53,974 nucleotides of DNA, taken from NCBI GenBank assembly GCA_044507975.1, contig JBIQIQ010000003.1, forward strand, positions 1-53,974. Direction: 5' to 3'. This document shows positions 35,532 through 43,793 of the stretch, piece by piece; position 1 is the first letter of the stretch; the number at the start of each line of letters is the position of its first letter. The DNA comes from DASRWD01 sp044507975. Its GTDB lineage: Bacteria; Deinococcota; Deinococci; Deinococcales; Trueperaceae. Below the pieces are notes generated by a model that searched no databases, was not told where the DNA came from, and saw only the letters and a program-made list of their open reading frames with translations. A program made the translations under genes and the position numbers.

Positions 35532-35552
35532 ACTCCCTGACCCTTCGAGCGC

Positions 35553-35558
35553 ATCCTA
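35553..35558 (-). promoter_or_regulatory. -10 box of the Sel1-repeat gene
   Basis: TAGGAT on the minus strand, 21 bases before the GTG; back to back with the darA promoter 28 bases away. Confidence 0.3.
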
Positions 35559-35582
35559 CCGCCGGCCGCGTGGCTCACGCTC

Positions 35583-35591
35583 TGCTAGCAT
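35583..35591 (+). promoter_or_regulatory. Extended -10 box of darA
   Basis: TGCTAGCAT (35583-35591, TGC before TAGCAT), nine bases before the ATG at 35601. Confidence 0.4.
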
Positions 35592-35600
35592 GTCCGCAAC

Positions 35601-35930
35601 ATGAAGCTCATCCTCGCCATCGTGCAGGACGCCGACGCCGGCCGCCTGCAGGAAGTCCTTCGGGAGCGTGGCTTCCAGTCCACGAAGCTCGCCTCCACGG
35701 GCGGTTTCCTCCGTGAGGGCAACACGACCGTCCTCATCGGGGTCGACGATCACAAGGTCGAGGACGTCAAGGCCATCCTGCACGCCACCTGCCGGGAGCG
35801 CACCAAGGTCGTCACCGCCGGCTCTCCCATCCACGCGCTGGAAGGCGTGTTCGCCAGCCAGCCGATGGAGGTGCCGGTCGGCGGCGCCATCGTGTTCGTG
35901 ATCAACACCGAGGAGTTCGTCAGGCTCTGA
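35601..35930 (+). CDS. darA: Cyclic-di-AMP receptor DarA/PstA
   Basis: PII-like trimeric cytoplasmic protein of 109 residues that binds cyclic di-AMP. The start MKLILAIVQDADAGRLQEVL and the segment KLASTGGFLREGNTT (about 29-43) are diagnostic of the family, as is LIGVDDHKVEDV (about 45-56) and the PVGGAIVFV strand (about 92-100). Ligand contacts in known structures lie in the TGGF loop, which is intact. The downstream effector of DarA is generally not known. Its presence implies the organism makes c-di-AMP, although no cyclase is in this window. Divergent from the Sel1-repeat gene and convergent with the MFS gene. Confidence 0.93.
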   Translation: MKLILAIVQDADAGRLQEVLRERGFQSTKLASTGGFLREGNTTVLIGVDDHKVEDVKAILHATCRERTKVVTAGSPIHALEGVFASQPMEVPVGGAIVFVINTEEFVRL

Positions 35931-35952
35931 CGGCCGGGCGCGGCGGCGGCGC

Positions 35953-37335
35953 TCAACGCCCGTCGCCGTCCGTCTCGACCTTCGAGGCGTCGTCCTCGGC
36001 GTGCGCGGGGGCGTCCTGGTGGTCACCGGACTCTGCCTCCTCGGCCACGGCCTTCGCCTCCTCGAGGATCTCCTGCACGGCGGGCGTCGCCGGCGGCTTG
36101 AGCGCGGCCTGGTCGAGCTCGTGCACCCGCCTCATGCGCAGGGAAACCAGCAGCGCCGTGACGCCGAACGCGAGCCCCACGCCGAACAGGACCGGCAGGT
36201 CGAGCAGGATGATGAGGGCGCCAGCGGCCACGGGCGCCAGGGAGGGCAACGCGAGCACCGAGTTGACGAGCCCGATGTAGAGGGCCCTCTCGTTGGCGGG
36301 CGAGATCGCGTAGAGCAGGTTCCAGGCCGCCGTGCCGACGCCGGCGTTGCCGATCGCGGAGAAGAGGAACACCAGCGCGAACGCCCGGTGGTCGCGCACG
36401 AGCAGCGCGAGCACCAGTGAGACGACGATGCTCGCGTACCCGATCTGCAGGACGAGCAGGTTCCGCCCGCGGTTCGATGGTACGCGGAAGGCGAAGTTCG
36501 CCACGATCGACGCGGCCGTCGCCACGATGACGTAGGTACCCAGCACCCCACTGGGCGCTCCGAGGTTCTGCAGCGCGTGGATGCCGTAGAAGGGCTCGGC
36601 GAGAAGCGCCAGCAGCCCGAGGAAGCGAGCGCCGAGGAACCGCCGGAGCACCGCGTCGGTGCGCACGAGGCTTGGGACGTAGCGCAGCATCCCGAGCAGC
36701 GGCCGGCGCATGCCGGGCTCCCCCGGCGGCTCCCGGATGAGGCTGAACGCGCCGTTGCCGACCGAGGCGAGGACCGTCCCGAACAGGAACAGGTAGCCGA
36801 AGTCCCGCGGGAACGAGATGTCCGACTCGAGGACCGCGCGCACCACGACGCCGGAGCCCAGGGCCAGCAGGCCACCGATGACGTTGCGGGCGGCCCAGAA
36901 GGTGCCGAGGCGGGAGTGGGGCACGACCTTGGCCGTCACGTCCGCGAACGGCACGCCCCCGATGCCTCCCGCGGTGGCGTTGATCGCCACCATCGCCACC
37001 ACGACGGCAGCGATCATCCCAGGGGACAGACCCGTGCCGAGCAGCACCGCCAGCGACATCGCGAAGAACGCCAGGTTCCTGGTGGTCGACGTGACCCGGT
37101 AGAGGGGCAGCTTGTACCGCGTGTGCGAGAGCCGGTTGGCGACGAGCAGCTGCGGCAGGAAGTAGAGGGCGACCCGCATCGCCGGGATGAGGCCGATCAC
37201 GACGGGAGACGTGCCGAGGGCGGCGAGGAACGGGGCCAGGACGAGGCTGCCGTGGAAGAACGCGTCTCCGCCAGCGACGAAGACGCCGTTGATCACCCCC
37301 AGCCAGAAGTTGCGGTCCCAGCGCTTCGTCTCCAC
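35953..37335 (-). CDS. MFS transporter
   Basis: Major facilitator superfamily membrane protein, 460 residues with about 12 hydrophobic segments between residues 10 and 415 and a charged cytoplasmic C-terminal tail (about 420-460). A weak MFS motif is visible near LVANRLSHTRYKLPLYRV after the second helix. I cannot assign a substrate. It lies 57 bases downstream of the oxidase of the hydroxyproline cluster on the same strand, so it could import a related compound, but a TAGCAT -10 box nine bases before its GTG start suggests separate transcription. Converges on darA. Confidence 0.8.
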   Translation of the reverse strand: METKRWDRNFWLGVINGVFVAGGDAFFHGSLVLAPFLAALGTSPVVIGLIPAMRVALYFLPQLLVANRLSHTRYKLPLYRVTSTTRNLAFFAMSLAVLLGTGLSPGMIAAVVVAMVAINATAGGIGGVPFADVTAKVVPHSRLGTFWAARNVIGGLLALGSGVVVRAVLESDISFPRDFGYLFLFGTVLASVGNGAFSLIREPPGEPGMRRPLLGMLRYVPSLVRTDAVLRRFLGARFLGLLALLAEPFYGIHALQNLGAPSGVLGTYVIVATAASIVANFAFRVPSNRGRNLLVLQIGYASIVVSLVLALLVRDHRAFALVFLFSAIGNAGVGTAAWNLLYAISPANERALYIGLVNSVLALPSLAPVAAGALIILLDLPVLFGVGLAFGVTALLVSLRMRRVHELDQAALKPPATPAVQEILEEAKAVAEEAESGDHQDAPAHAEDDASKVETDGDGR

Positions 37336-37344
37336 GCCCGGCCA

Positions 37345-37350
37345 ATGCTA
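37345..37350 (-). promoter_or_regulatory. -10 box of the MFS gene
   Basis: TAGCAT on the minus strand, nine bases before the GTG start. Confidence 0.4.
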
Positions 37351-37392
37351 CCGCCGGGCGTCCGCGAGCGCGGCGCGGCCAGCGCCGACGCT

Positions 37393-38646
37393 CTAGGCGT
37401 AGCGGTCGGGACGCAGCGCCTGCAGCGGCAGACGCGGCGACCCGCCGGAGGCGAGCTCGGCGACCACCGCGCCGGTGACGGGCGCGAGGCTGACGCCGAG
37501 CATGGCGTGACCGGTGGCGACCACGAGACCGGGGAGCCGCCGGGGGACGCCGAGGTACGGCAGGCCGTCGGGCGAGCATGGCCGGTGCCCGCGCCACGGC
37601 GCGGCGGCGGAGAACGGGCCGAGGTCGAGGCCGGGCAGGTAGCGGGCCGTCGAGGAGAGGATCCCCCTCACGCGGCGCGGGCTGGCGGGCTCCGAGTCGC
37701 GGGGGAAGCCGGCCAGCTCCATCGTCCCGCCCACCCGCAGGGAGCGGCCCAGCGGGGTGACGGCCACGCGCGCCTCGGTGAGGATCGCCGGCAGCCGGGG
37801 GCCGTTCTCAGGGGCCGGGGCCGTGAGGCTGTAGCCGGTGCCGGGCTCGAGCAGCAGGCGCAGCCCCACGGTCCGCGCCAGGCGCGCGGACCAGGCGCCG
37901 GCGGCGAGCACCACGACGTCGGCCAGCTCCCGCCAGCCTTCGCCAGCGACGCCGATCGCGTGACCGGCGCGCGTCAGCACCGCCGAGACGCCAGCGCCGA
38001 ACCGGACCTCGCCACCGCGCTCGCGGACGCTGGCGAGCAGCCGCGCCATCAGCGCGCTCGGGTCGAGGTGGGCGTCGTCGCGGTAGTGCACCCCGCCCGC
38101 CACCGCGTAGCCGGCTACCGGCTCGAGCCGCGCGACGCCGTCGGCGCCGAGCACCTCGACGTCGAGGCCGAGCGCCCGCGCGCGAGCCGCCAGCGCGGCC
38201 TCCTCGGCGTGCCCGTGCTCGGTGGCGCTGAGCATGAGCAGGCCGTCGCGACGGAGGCCGAACGGGCCGACCTCGCGCTCGAGCTCCTCGTAGGCCGAGC
38301 GGCTGGCGCGCGCGAGCGCCAGGAGCACCGGGGCCGCGGCCGCGGCCCGCCTAGCGCCGGAGGCGCGCCAGAACTCCCAACCCCACCTGGCGAGCTCCAG
38401 AGAGGGGCGAGGCGCCACGCGGAACGGCCCCTCCGGGTCCGGCAGCCACCTAAGCGCCTGCGCCACGGCGCCCGGCGCCGCCAACGGCACGAAGTGGCTC
38501 GGCACGACCATGCCGGCGTTGCCGAACGACGTCCCCTGGTGCGCCTCCCGCGCCCCGTCCAGCACCAGGACCTCGTGTCCGGCGCGCAGGAGGTGGTGCG
38601 CGCACGAGAGCCCGACGACCCCGGCGCCGACCACGACGGCTCTCAC
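37393..38646 (-). CDS. FAD-dependent D-amino-acid-type dehydrogenase, probably D-hydroxyproline dehydrogenase
   Basis: DadA-like flavoprotein of 417 residues. The FAD-binding Rossmann motif VVGAGVVGLSCAHHL is at the N-terminus (about 4-18), with the family's STSFGNAG-like segment as GTSFGNAGMVV (about 38-48), and a C-terminal GHRPCSPDGLPYLG (about 350-363) and GLVVATGHAMLGVSLAP stretch. In hydroxyproline catabolism this enzyme oxidises cis-4-hydroxy-D-proline to pyrroline-4-hydroxy-2-carboxylate; a general D-amino-acid dehydrogenase is the alternative. The GTG start overlaps the epimerase stop by four bases (GTGA), strongly supporting the pathway assignment. Confidence 0.85.
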   Translation of the reverse strand: MRAVVVGAGVVGLSCAHHLLRAGHEVLVLDGAREAHQGTSFGNAGMVVPSHFVPLAAPGAVAQALRWLPDPEGPFRVAPRPSLELARWGWEFWRASGARRAAAAAPVLLALARASRSAYEELEREVGPFGLRRDGLLMLSATEHGHAEEAALAARARALGLDVEVLGADGVARLEPVAGYAVAGGVHYRDDAHLDPSALMARLLASVRERGGEVRFGAGVSAVLTRAGHAIGVAGEGWRELADVVVLAAGAWSARLARTVGLRLLLEPGTGYSLTAPAPENGPRLPAILTEARVAVTPLGRSLRVGGTMELAGFPRDSEPASPRRVRGILSSTARYLPGLDLGPFSAAAPWRGHRPCSPDGLPYLGVPRRLPGLVVATGHAMLGVSLAPVTGAVVAELASGGSPRLPLQALRPDRYA

Positions 38647-39623
38647 GGCCGCTCGGCGCCGGTCGGGATGCCGTGGACGTACGGGTCGGAGGGGTCGAGC
38701 AGCAGCGTGGCCTCGGCGGTGACGAACGCCTGCCCGGTGATCGTCGGCAGCACGCTACCGCCCGGTGCAGGCTCGTAGCGCGCTTCGAACACGCTGCCGA
38801 TCACGCTCTCCTGCCGCCACTGCTGCCCGGGCGCCAGCAGCCCGTCGGCGGCGAGACAGGCGAGCTTGGCGCTGGTACCCGTGCCGCATGGCGACCGGTC
38901 GTAGGCGTCGCCCGGGCACAGCACGAAGCTCCTCGCGTCGGCGACCGGGCTGGGGCCGAACAGCTCGACGTGGTCGATCTCGTGCCCCTCGCCCGTGACC
39001 CCTCCAGCGGCCAGAGCGTCCTTGATGCGCCGCGCCGCCTCCGTGAGGACCGCGACGTTGCCGGGCTCGACGGCGAGGCCGTGGTCGGAGCAAAGGAAGA
39101 ACCAGTTGCCTCCGTAGGCGACGTCGCCGGTGACGGTCCAGCTTCCGCCGTCCGGACGCTCCAGGGAGACGCTCACCCCGCTGCGCACGCGGTAGGCGGG
39201 CACGTTCCGCACGCTCACCCGGCCGTCCTCGTGGAGCGTGGCGGTCACCGGTCCGGCGGGGGTCTCGATGCGGTGCTCCCCCGGCGCGGCGCGCCCCATG
39301 TGCGCCAGCGTGGCGACGAGCCCGATGGTGCCGTGTCCACACATGCCCAGGTAGCCGACGTTGTTGAAGAAGACGACCCCGGCCAGCGAAGTGGGGTCCT
39401 GCGGCTCGCACAGCAGCGCTCCCACCAGCACCTCGGAGCCGCGCGGCTCGTTGACGACGGCGCGCCTCAACCAGTCGTGCTCGTCGCGCAGCCGCACGAG
39501 CCGCTCGGCGACGCTACCGCCGCCGACGTCGGGCCCACCGGCCACGACGACCCGGGTGGGCTCGCCGCCGGTGTGGGAGTCGATGACGGTCAGCCGTGCC
39601 GCCGGCCTCGAGAGGTGCGCCAT
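38643..39623 (-). CDS. 4-hydroxyproline 2-epimerase (proline racemase family)
   Basis: Cofactor-independent epimerase of 326 residues converting trans-4-hydroxy-L-proline to cis-4-hydroxy-D-proline. Both catalytic cysteines are present: Cys95 in GMCGHGTIG and Cys246 in SPCGTGTSAK, which separates it from the dehydratase members where one Cys is replaced. N-terminal IDSHTGGEPTRVV is typical. A longer frame extends upstream to about 40001, but it would overlap the divergent DapA-like gene; the ATG at 39623 matches the family's N-terminus and follows a TACAAT -10 box. Cotranscribed with the oxidase downstream. Confidence 0.93.
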   Translation of the reverse strand: MAHLSRPAARLTVIDSHTGGEPTRVVVAGGPDVGGGSVAERLVRLRDEHDWLRRAVVNEPRGSEVLVGALLCEPQDPTSLAGVVFFNNVGYLGMCGHGTIGLVATLAHMGRAAPGEHRIETPAGPVTATLHEDGRVSVRNVPAYRVRSGVSVSLERPDGGSWTVTGDVAYGGNWFFLCSDHGLAVEPGNVAVLTEAARRIKDALAAGGVTGEGHEIDHVELFGPSPVADARSFVLCPGDAYDRSPCGTGTSAKLACLAADGLLAPGQQWRQESVIGSVFEARYEPAPGGSVLPTITGQAFVTAEATLLLDPSDPYVHGIPTGAERP

Positions 39624-39634
39624 CACGCCCAAGG

Positions 39635-39640
39635 ATTGTA
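39635..39640 (-). promoter_or_regulatory. -10 box of the epimerase-oxidase pair
   Basis: TACAAT on the minus strand, a near-consensus -10, eleven bases before the ATG. It is 51 bases from the start of the divergent DapA-like gene, so one regulator could control both arms. Confidence 0.45.
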
Positions 39641-39690
39641 TGTGTAGGCAGGAGTAAGGCGGGCCCATGGCGGCCCGGGAGGAGCGGAGC

Positions 39691-40602
39691 ATGCAGGTGA
39701 GCTGGACAGGGGTCATCCCGGCGATCACGACGCCGTTCACGCAGGACATGGAGGTCGACCTCGACCTGCTGGCGCGGCACGCGCGCTGGCTGGTCGACGC
39801 CGGCTCGGTCGGCATCGTGCCGTTCGGCTCCCTCGGCGAGGGCGCTACGGTGAGTACGGAGGAGAAGCTGCGCGCGATCGAGCGCCTCGCGCAGGAGCTC
39901 GACGGCCTCGCGCCCGTCGTGCCGGCGGTGTCGTCGCTCTCGACCGCCGAGGCCGCGCGGTTCGCGCGCGACGCGGAGAGGGCGGGCGCCAGCGGTTTCA
40001 TGGTCCTGCCGCCTTACGTCTACTCGAGCGACTGGCGCGAGATGCGCGGCCACGTGACCGCGGTGCTCGAGGCGACGTCGCTCCCGTGCATGCTCTACAA
40101 CAACCCCCTCGCCTACCGCACCGACTTCACGCCCGAGCAGGTCGCCGAGCTGTACGCGCAGTACCCGCACATGAACGCGGTCAAGGAGTCGAGTTCCGAC
40201 GTCCGTCGCGTCACCTGGCTGCGGGCCCTGCTGCCCGAGGAGTTCACGGTGCTGGTCGGCGTCGACGACGTGGTGGTCGAGGCGGTGGCGGCCGGCGCGC
40301 GCGGCTGGATCGCCGGGCTCGTCAACGCCTTCCCGGACGAGTCCGTGCGCCTCTTCGACTTGGCCGTCGCCGGCCGGGCGGGCGAGGCTACCGACCTCTA
40401 CCGCTGGTTCCTGCCCCTGTTGCGCCTCGACGTCGGCACGAAGTTCGTCCAGAAGATCAAGCTCGTGCAGCAGGAGGTCGGCTGGGGCTCCGAGCGCCTG
40501 CGGGGGCCGCGCCTGGTGCTCGAGGGCGCCGAGCGCGAGGAGACCCTGAGCGCGCTCGAGGAGGCCCTCGCCTCCCGGCCTGCGCTGGAGGCCGTGGCAT
40601 GA
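39691..40602 (+). CDS. DapA-family lyase, probably pyrroline-4-hydroxy-2-carboxylate deaminase
   Basis: Class I (Schiff-base) lyase of 303 residues in the dihydrodipicolinate synthase family. The Schiff-base lysine is Lys165 in MNAVKESSSD and the assisting tyrosine Tyr136 in MLYNNPLAY; the pyruvate-carboxylate loop is GSLGEGATV (about 46-54). In this cluster the expected reaction is deamination of 1-pyrroline-4-hydroxy-2-carboxylate to 2-oxoglutarate semialdehyde. The start at 39691 is chosen over an ATG at 39667 because GGAGGAG lies six bases before it. Divergent from the epimerase, followed after 28 bases by the aldehyde dehydrogenase. Confidence 0.88.
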   Translation: MQVSWTGVIPAITTPFTQDMEVDLDLLARHARWLVDAGSVGIVPFGSLGEGATVSTEEKLRAIERLAQELDGLAPVVPAVSSLSTAEAARFARDAERAGASGFMVLPPYVYSSDWREMRGHVTAVLEATSLPCMLYNNPLAYRTDFTPEQVAELYAQYPHMNAVKESSSDVRRVTWLRALLPEEFTVLVGVDDVVVEAVAAGARGWIAGLVNAFPDESVRLFDLAVAGRAGEATDLYRWFLPLLRLDVGTKFVQKIKLVQQEVGWGSERLRGPRLVLEGAEREETLSALEEALASRPALEAVA

Positions 40603-40630
40603 CCCGCCGGGCCTTCCAGGGGCTGGCGGC

Positions 40631-42148
40631 GTGACGCGCGCCGCAACGCCTCAGACCGAGCCCGCGCGGGTGTTCCGGGCGACCGACCCGCGCACGGGCA
40701 CGTTCGTCGGCCGGGAGTTCGCGGTCTCCACCCGCGACGAGGTCGACGAGGCCGCCCGCGCCGCGGCCCGGGCCTTCCCCAGGTTCGCCGCGTTCTCGCC
40801 CTCCGCGCGGGGGCGCTTCCTGCGGCGCATCGCTGAGGAGCTACGTTCCGCCGCCGACGAGGTCGTCGCGGTCGCCGGCAGCGAGACCGGCCTGCCCGAA
40901 GCGCGCCTGCGCTCCGAGCTGACGCGCACCACGTCCCAGCTCGAGATGTTCGCCGACCTCCTCGACTCCTCCGAGTGGCTCGACGCGCGCATCGACCCCG
41001 GCGACCCCGCCCGCGAGCCGGCCCCCAAGCCCGACGTGCGCTCCCTGCGCCGCGGCGTCGGACCCGTCGCGGTGTTCGGAGCCAGCAACTTCCCGCTCGC
41101 CTTCTCGGTCGCTGGCGGCGACACGGCCTCGGCGCTGGCGGCGGGCTGCCCAGTCGTGGCCAAGGCCCACCCGTCGCACCCCGGCACCTCCGCCGCCGCG
41201 GCGGAGGCCGTGCTGCGGGCAGCCGAGGCGACCGGCATGCCGCAAGGGGTCTTCGCCCTCCTCTACGACGACGGCATCGAGGTGGGCGAGGAGCTCGTGC
41301 GCCACCCGGCCATCAAGGCCGTCGGCTTCACCGGCTCGCGGGGCGGCGGCCTGGCGCTCGTGCGCCTCGCGGCAGCGCGGCCGGAGCCGATACCCGTATA
41401 CGCCGAGATGGGCAGCGTCAACCCCGTGTTCGTGCTGCCCGGCGCCGCAGCCGCGCGGCCGAAGGACATCGCCGAGGGCCTCCACGCCTCGTTCACGCTG
41501 GGCGTCGGCCAGTTCTGCACGAACCCCGGCGTGGCGTTCCTGCCGGCCGACGCCGGCGGCGACGAGATCGCAGACCGGCTCGTGAAGCTCACCAAGGGCA
41601 CGGGCCCCGGCGCGATGCTCAACGCGCGCGTCTGCCAGGCCTACAAGCGCGGTGTCGAGAGCCTGGAGCGCGCCGGCGCCGAGCTGCTCGCCTCCGGCCA
41701 GGCGGAGGGCGGCCCGACCGAGGCCGTGGCCACGCTCCACCAGGTGGCGCTCGCCGACCTCGCGAGCGACCCCGACCTGCTCGCCGAGGTCTTCGGCCCC
41801 TCCACCCTGCTGGTGCGCTACGAGGCCGCCGAGGCGCTCCCGGAGGCGGCCGGCCGGCTCGAGGGCCAGCTCACCGCCACCGTGCACGGCGAGAGCTTCG
41901 AGCTCGAGCCCGGCGGGGCGGCCGAGGCCCTCTTCTCCGTGCTGGTCGACAAGGCGGGGAGGCTGATCGTCAACCAGTTCCCGACGGGCGTGGAGGTCGG
42001 GCCCGCCATGGTCCACGGCGGTCCCTTCCCAGCTTCCTCCGACGGCCGCTCTACGTCCGTGGGCACGCGGGCGGTGGAGCGCTTCACCCGGCTCGTCGCC
42101 TTCCAGAACTTCCCGCAGGAGCTCCTGCCCGAGGCGTTGCGCGACTAG
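40631..42148 (+). CDS. 2-oxoglutarate semialdehyde (2,5-dioxovalerate) dehydrogenase
   Basis: NAD(P)+-dependent aldehyde dehydrogenase of 505 residues. The catalytic cysteine is Cys296 in VGQFCTNPG and the general base Glu259 in AEMGSVNPVF; GASNFPLAF (about 148-156) marks the cofactor domain. The N-terminal RATDPRTG and the VGQFCTNPG signature match the ketoglutarate-semialdehyde dehydrogenase branch of the family. It oxidises 2-oxoglutarate semialdehyde to 2-oxoglutarate, the last step of the 4-hydroxyproline route, and could also serve sugar-acid pathways that end in the same intermediate. GTG start at 40631. Converges on the HAD gene. Confidence 0.9.
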   Translation: MTRAATPQTEPARVFRATDPRTGTFVGREFAVSTRDEVDEAARAAARAFPRFAAFSPSARGRFLRRIAEELRSAADEVVAVAGSETGLPEARLRSELTRTTSQLEMFADLLDSSEWLDARIDPGDPAREPAPKPDVRSLRRGVGPVAVFGASNFPLAFSVAGGDTASALAAGCPVVAKAHPSHPGTSAAAAEAVLRAAEATGMPQGVFALLYDDGIEVGEELVRHPAIKAVGFTGSRGGGLALVRLAAARPEPIPVYAEMGSVNPVFVLPGAAAARPKDIAEGLHASFTLGVGQFCTNPGVAFLPADAGGDEIADRLVKLTKGTGPGAMLNARVCQAYKRGVESLERAGAELLASGQAEGGPTEAVATLHQVALADLASDPDLLAEVFGPSTLLVRYEAAEALPEAAGRLEGQLTATVHGESFELEPGGAAEALFSVLVDKAGRLIVNQFPTGVEVGPAMVHGGPFPASSDGRSTSVGTRAVERFTRLVAFQNFPQELLPEALRD

Positions 42149-42170
42149 CCGCTCGCGGGGCGCCGTACGC

Positions 42171-42983
42171 TCAGCCGTCCGGCGCCAGCAGCCCGAGCGG
42201 CAGCAGGCCGCGCAGCTGGGACAGGCCCTCGATCACGTGGTCGGGTACGGGCGGTGGGTCGAGCCGGGAGGGCGGCGAGACGCCCACCTGCACGGTCCGC
42301 ATCCCGGCCGCCGCCCCGCCGGCGATGTCGGAGTCGAGCGTGTCCCCGACCATCAGCGTCCGCGCCGCCCGGGCGCCGAAGCGCTCGAGCGCCGCCTGGA
42401 AGTAGAAGGCCGACGGCTTGCCGACCACCTCGGCCTCGACGCCGGAGGCGGCGGTGAGCGCGGCGGCGATGGCGCCGTTCCCCGGCAGCAGGCGGCCGCC
42501 GTCGACTGGCACCACCAGGTCGACGTTGAGGGCAAGCAGGGCGCCGCCGCCGACCAGCACCTGCAGGGCGTCCGCGAGGTCCGCGTACCGCATCTCGGGG
42601 TCGCGGCTGAGGACGAGCAGCTCGGCGTCCTCCGGGGTAGGGCTCAGGGGCGTGATCTCGGCCACGGCGGCCCGCACCTCTCCCCTGCCGATGACCCACG
42701 TCCGGGGCCTCGCCAGCATCCGGGGGTGCGACGCCAACGCCTCGATGGGCATGAGCACGTCGGTCTCGGCGGCGGGCACGCCGAGCCGGCGCAGCTTCGC
42801 CGCGACGTCGGTGGCGCGGCCGTGGCTGATGTTCGTCAGGAAGCCGACCCTGAGGCCGCCGGCGCGCAGGTCACTTATGAGCTCGGCGGCGCCGGGAGCG
42901 AGCTCCTCGCCGAACCAGACGCAGCCGTCGAGGTCGAGCAGGACGGTGTCCACGTCCTCCAGGACGGCCTCGGGCCGCGTCAT
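42171..42983 (-). CDS. HAD-superfamily phosphatase (class IIA, NagD-like)
   Basis: Cytoplasmic phosphohydrolase of 270 residues. Motif I is LLDLDGCVWFG (nucleophile and acid Asp at about 16 and 18), motif II is the Asn/Ser in LTNISHG (about 50), the cap domain runs about 75-175, the motif III lysine lies in VVGKPSAFYF (about 189), and motif IV is VGDTLDSDIAGG (about 215). Class IIA members dephosphorylate small phosphate esters such as phosphoglycolate, UMP or glycerol phosphate. ATG overlaps the stop of the second permease by four bases, so it belongs to the uptake operon. It probably releases phosphate from the imported compound. Confidence 0.87.
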   Translation of the reverse strand: MTRPEAVLEDVDTVLLDLDGCVWFGEELAPGAAELISDLRAGGLRVGFLTNISHGRATDVAAKLRRLGVPAAETDVLMPIEALASHPRMLARPRTWVIGRGEVRAAVAEITPLSPTPEDAELLVLSRDPEMRYADLADALQVLVGGGALLALNVDLVVPVDGGRLLPGNGAIAAALTAASGVEAEVVGKPSAFYFQAALERFGARAARTLMVGDTLDSDIAGGAAAGMRTVQVGVSPPSRLDPPPVPDHVIEGLSQLRGLLPLGLLAPDG

Positions 42984-43792
42984 CTGATGGCGCCCCGCAC
43001 CCTGGCAGAGACCCACTCGGCCACGATCACGAGCGCGATGATCAACAGGAAGATGACCGTCACCTGCGACCACAGCAGCGCGTTGATGCTGGCGTCGAGC
43101 TGCAGGCCGATACCACCAGCACCGACCAGTCCGACGATCGTCGACTCGCGCACGTTGATGTCCCAGCGGTAGACGCTGATGCCGGCGAACGCGGGCATCA
43201 CCTGCGGGACGATGCCGTACGCCACCGTCTGCGCGCCGGTGCCACCGGTGGAGGCGAGCGCCTCGAGCGGCTTCGGGTCGATCTCCTCGATCGCCTCGTA
43301 GAGCAGCTTGCTGCAGAAGCCTACCGAGCGCAGCGCGATGGCGAGGATCCCGGCCAGCACGCCGGGGCCGATGATCGAGACGATGAGGAGCGCCCATATC
43401 AGGGCGTTCACGGACCGGGAGAAGACCATGACGAGCATGGCGAACTGCCGGAGCACCGGGTGAGGCGTGGTGTTGCGGGCCGCCAGCAGCGCGACCGGCA
43501 CGCTGACGATCAGCGCCAGGAGGGTGCCGAGCGTGGCGATGTTGATCGTGTCCCACAGGGGCTCCCACAGGCGCTGCACGTAGCCCCAGCGCGGCGGGAA
43601 CATGCGGGAGACGAGGTCCGCTCCCTGCTGCGGCGCGTCGAGCACGAAGTACCAGAAGGTCTGGCCCGACACGAAGCGGAAGCAGATCGCGACCACGACG
43701 AGGCCGACGAGCCAGGCGAGGTAGGTGAGGAGCCTCTGCCGCCGGTCGCGCTGCTCCCAGACGCGCTCGCCGCCGCGCACGGTCACGGGCAC
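42980..43792 (-). CDS. phnE: Phosphonate-type ABC transporter permease, second copy
   Basis: Integral membrane protein of 270 residues with about six hydrophobic segments and the PhnE/Binding-protein-dependent permease coupling region (EAIEEIDPKPLEALASTG, ending GIVPQVMPAF). Forms a heterodimer with the other permease. GTG start one base after the preceding stop; its stop overlaps the HAD start. Residues GLVGAGGIGLQL close to the C-terminus match PhnE proteins. Two different permeases rather than one homodimer suggest a distinct substrate spectrum. Confidence 0.88.
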   Translation of the reverse strand: MPVTVRGGERVWEQRDRRQRLLTYLAWLVGLVVVAICFRFVSGQTFWYFVLDAPQQGADLVSRMFPPRWGYVQRLWEPLWDTINIATLGTLLALIVSVPVALLAARNTTPHPVLRQFAMLVMVFSRSVNALIWALLIVSIIGPGVLAGILAIALRSVGFCSKLLYEAIEEIDPKPLEALASTGGTGAQTVAYGIVPQVMPAFAGISVYRWDINVRESTIVGLVGAGGIGLQLDASINALLWSQVTVIFLLIIALVIVAEWVSARVRGAIR

Positions 43793-43793
43793 G

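Noticed and set aside
38643..40001. A longer start for the epimerase reaching into the DapA-like gene
   Set aside because: The extra 126 residues are low complexity, overlap the divergent gene and precede the family's normal N-terminus; the ATG at 39623 fits with a -10 box.
42984..43568. An N-terminal extension of the HAD phosphatase across the permease gene
   Set aside because: Antisense-like composition in another frame of phnE; the ATGA overlap at 42980-42983 gives the expected start.
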